From RGIG9041 sp045541455 (GTDB lineage: Bacteria; Bacillota; Clostridia; Oscillospirales; QAKW01), in contig JAZQJA010000047.1 of assembly GCA_045541455.1 (NCBI GenBank), forward strand, positions 1 through 14,434: DNA of 14,434 bases, given 5' to 3'. Below the pieces are notes generated by a model. That model was not told where the DNA came from. It did not search any database and saw only the letters and a list, made by a program, of their open reading frames with translations. The translations under genes were made by a program, and so were the position numbers. This document shows, one piece after another, positions 14,373 through 14,434 of this stretch (the first letter of the stretch is position 1; every line of letters starts with the position of its first letter).

Positions 14373-14434
14373 TTTTAATAAAAAAAGTCCGCTTAAGCGG
14401 ACTTTTTTTATTAAAATTATTCGACTTCTGATAC
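14355..14434. repeat. Perfect 80-nt palindrome at the window edge
   Basis: The last 40 bases are the exact reverse complement of the 40 before them, centred between 14394 and 14395 in CTTAAG. The left arm includes the last 18 bases of the S1 coding sequence with its stop codon and the left half of the terminator. The right arm therefore repeats the S1 gene end on the other strand. It is most likely an assembly or library fold-back at the terminator hairpin rather than genomic sequence, so bases beyond about 14409 should not be trusted. Confidence 0.95.
14380..14409 (+). terminator. Strong intrinsic terminator after the ispH/S1 gene
   Basis: AAAAAAAGTCCGC (14380-14392), loop TTAA and GCGGACTTTTTTT (14397-14409) form a 13-bp stem with a GC-rich core, an A tract before and a seven-T tract after. 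It starts 7 nt after the stop codon at 14372. Because it is symmetric it would also terminate transcription arriving from the right. Confidence 0.9.

Noticed and set aside
14355..14434. Perfect palindrome as a covalently closed hairpin telomere or linear replicon end
   Set aside because: The palindrome is built from the end of a chromosomal ribosomal-protein gene plus its terminator, no telomere resolvase or plasmid-like genes are present, and an assembly fold-back explains it better.
1..14434. CRISPR array, transposon, prophage or defence island
   Set aside because: No regularly spaced repeats, transposase, integrase, phage or nuclease-type genes are present; apart from the first, all protein genes belong to recognisable families.

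Overview
The window is AT-rich, uses standard bacterial codons, and carries a Gram-positive set of housekeeping genes. The evidence for a Clostridia member, probably an uncultured Oscillospiraceae/Ruminococcaceae-like gut bacterium, is threefold: a large Firmicutes-type SRP RNA directly before dnaX-ybaB-recR (the scr-dnaX-yaaK-recR order of Bacillus and Clostridia), a fused IspH-ribosomal protein S1 gene (a known clostridial arrangement), and strong GGAGG ribosome binding sites with very short spacers. The taxonomic placement is inference. The first gene is cut by the left edge and the right edge is a perfect 80-nt palindrome, so the window looks like one complete short contig, probably metagenomic.

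Layout, left to right. (1) 2-2068: the 3' part of a membrane protein with the layout of a P1B-type (heavy metal) ATPase but with its catalytic and metal-binding motifs eroded. (2) 2072-3970: a good sigma-A promoter, the SRP RNA (about 2110-2408), and dnaX starting about 20 nt after the RNA's closing helix with no terminator between. (3) 3974-8784: ybaB and recR (recombination repair) followed closely by a phosphoglucomutase and a GH35 beta-galactosidase-like enzyme; all gaps are 3 to 12 nt, so this reads as one operon. (4) 8785-9043: a hairpin between convergent units, a minus-strand tRNA-Thr(CGU) with its promoter, a dyad-symmetric site, and a plus-strand promoter. (5) 9044-14372: RpiR-type regulator, HI0933-family flavoprotein, cytidylate kinase (cmk), 1-acylglycerol-phosphate acyltransferase (plsC) and the IspH-S1 fusion, all joined by overlapping stop/start codons, ending in a strong intrinsic terminator.

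How the genes fit together. DnaX, YbaB and RecR serve replication and recombinational repair, and the SRP RNA serves membrane protein targeting. The phosphomutase and GH35 enzyme add galactoside and hexose-phosphate metabolism to that operon. The second operon couples nucleotide (CMP kinase), phospholipid (PlsC), isoprenoid (IspH) and translation (S1) functions, with a sugar-phosphate-sensing type regulator as its first gene.

I found no CRISPR array, phage, insertion sequence or obvious defence system. The most notable items are the degenerate P-type ATPase, the perfect terminal palindrome (most likely an assembly fold-back), and an internal Shine-Dalgarno-plus-ATG exactly at the IspH/S1 junction.
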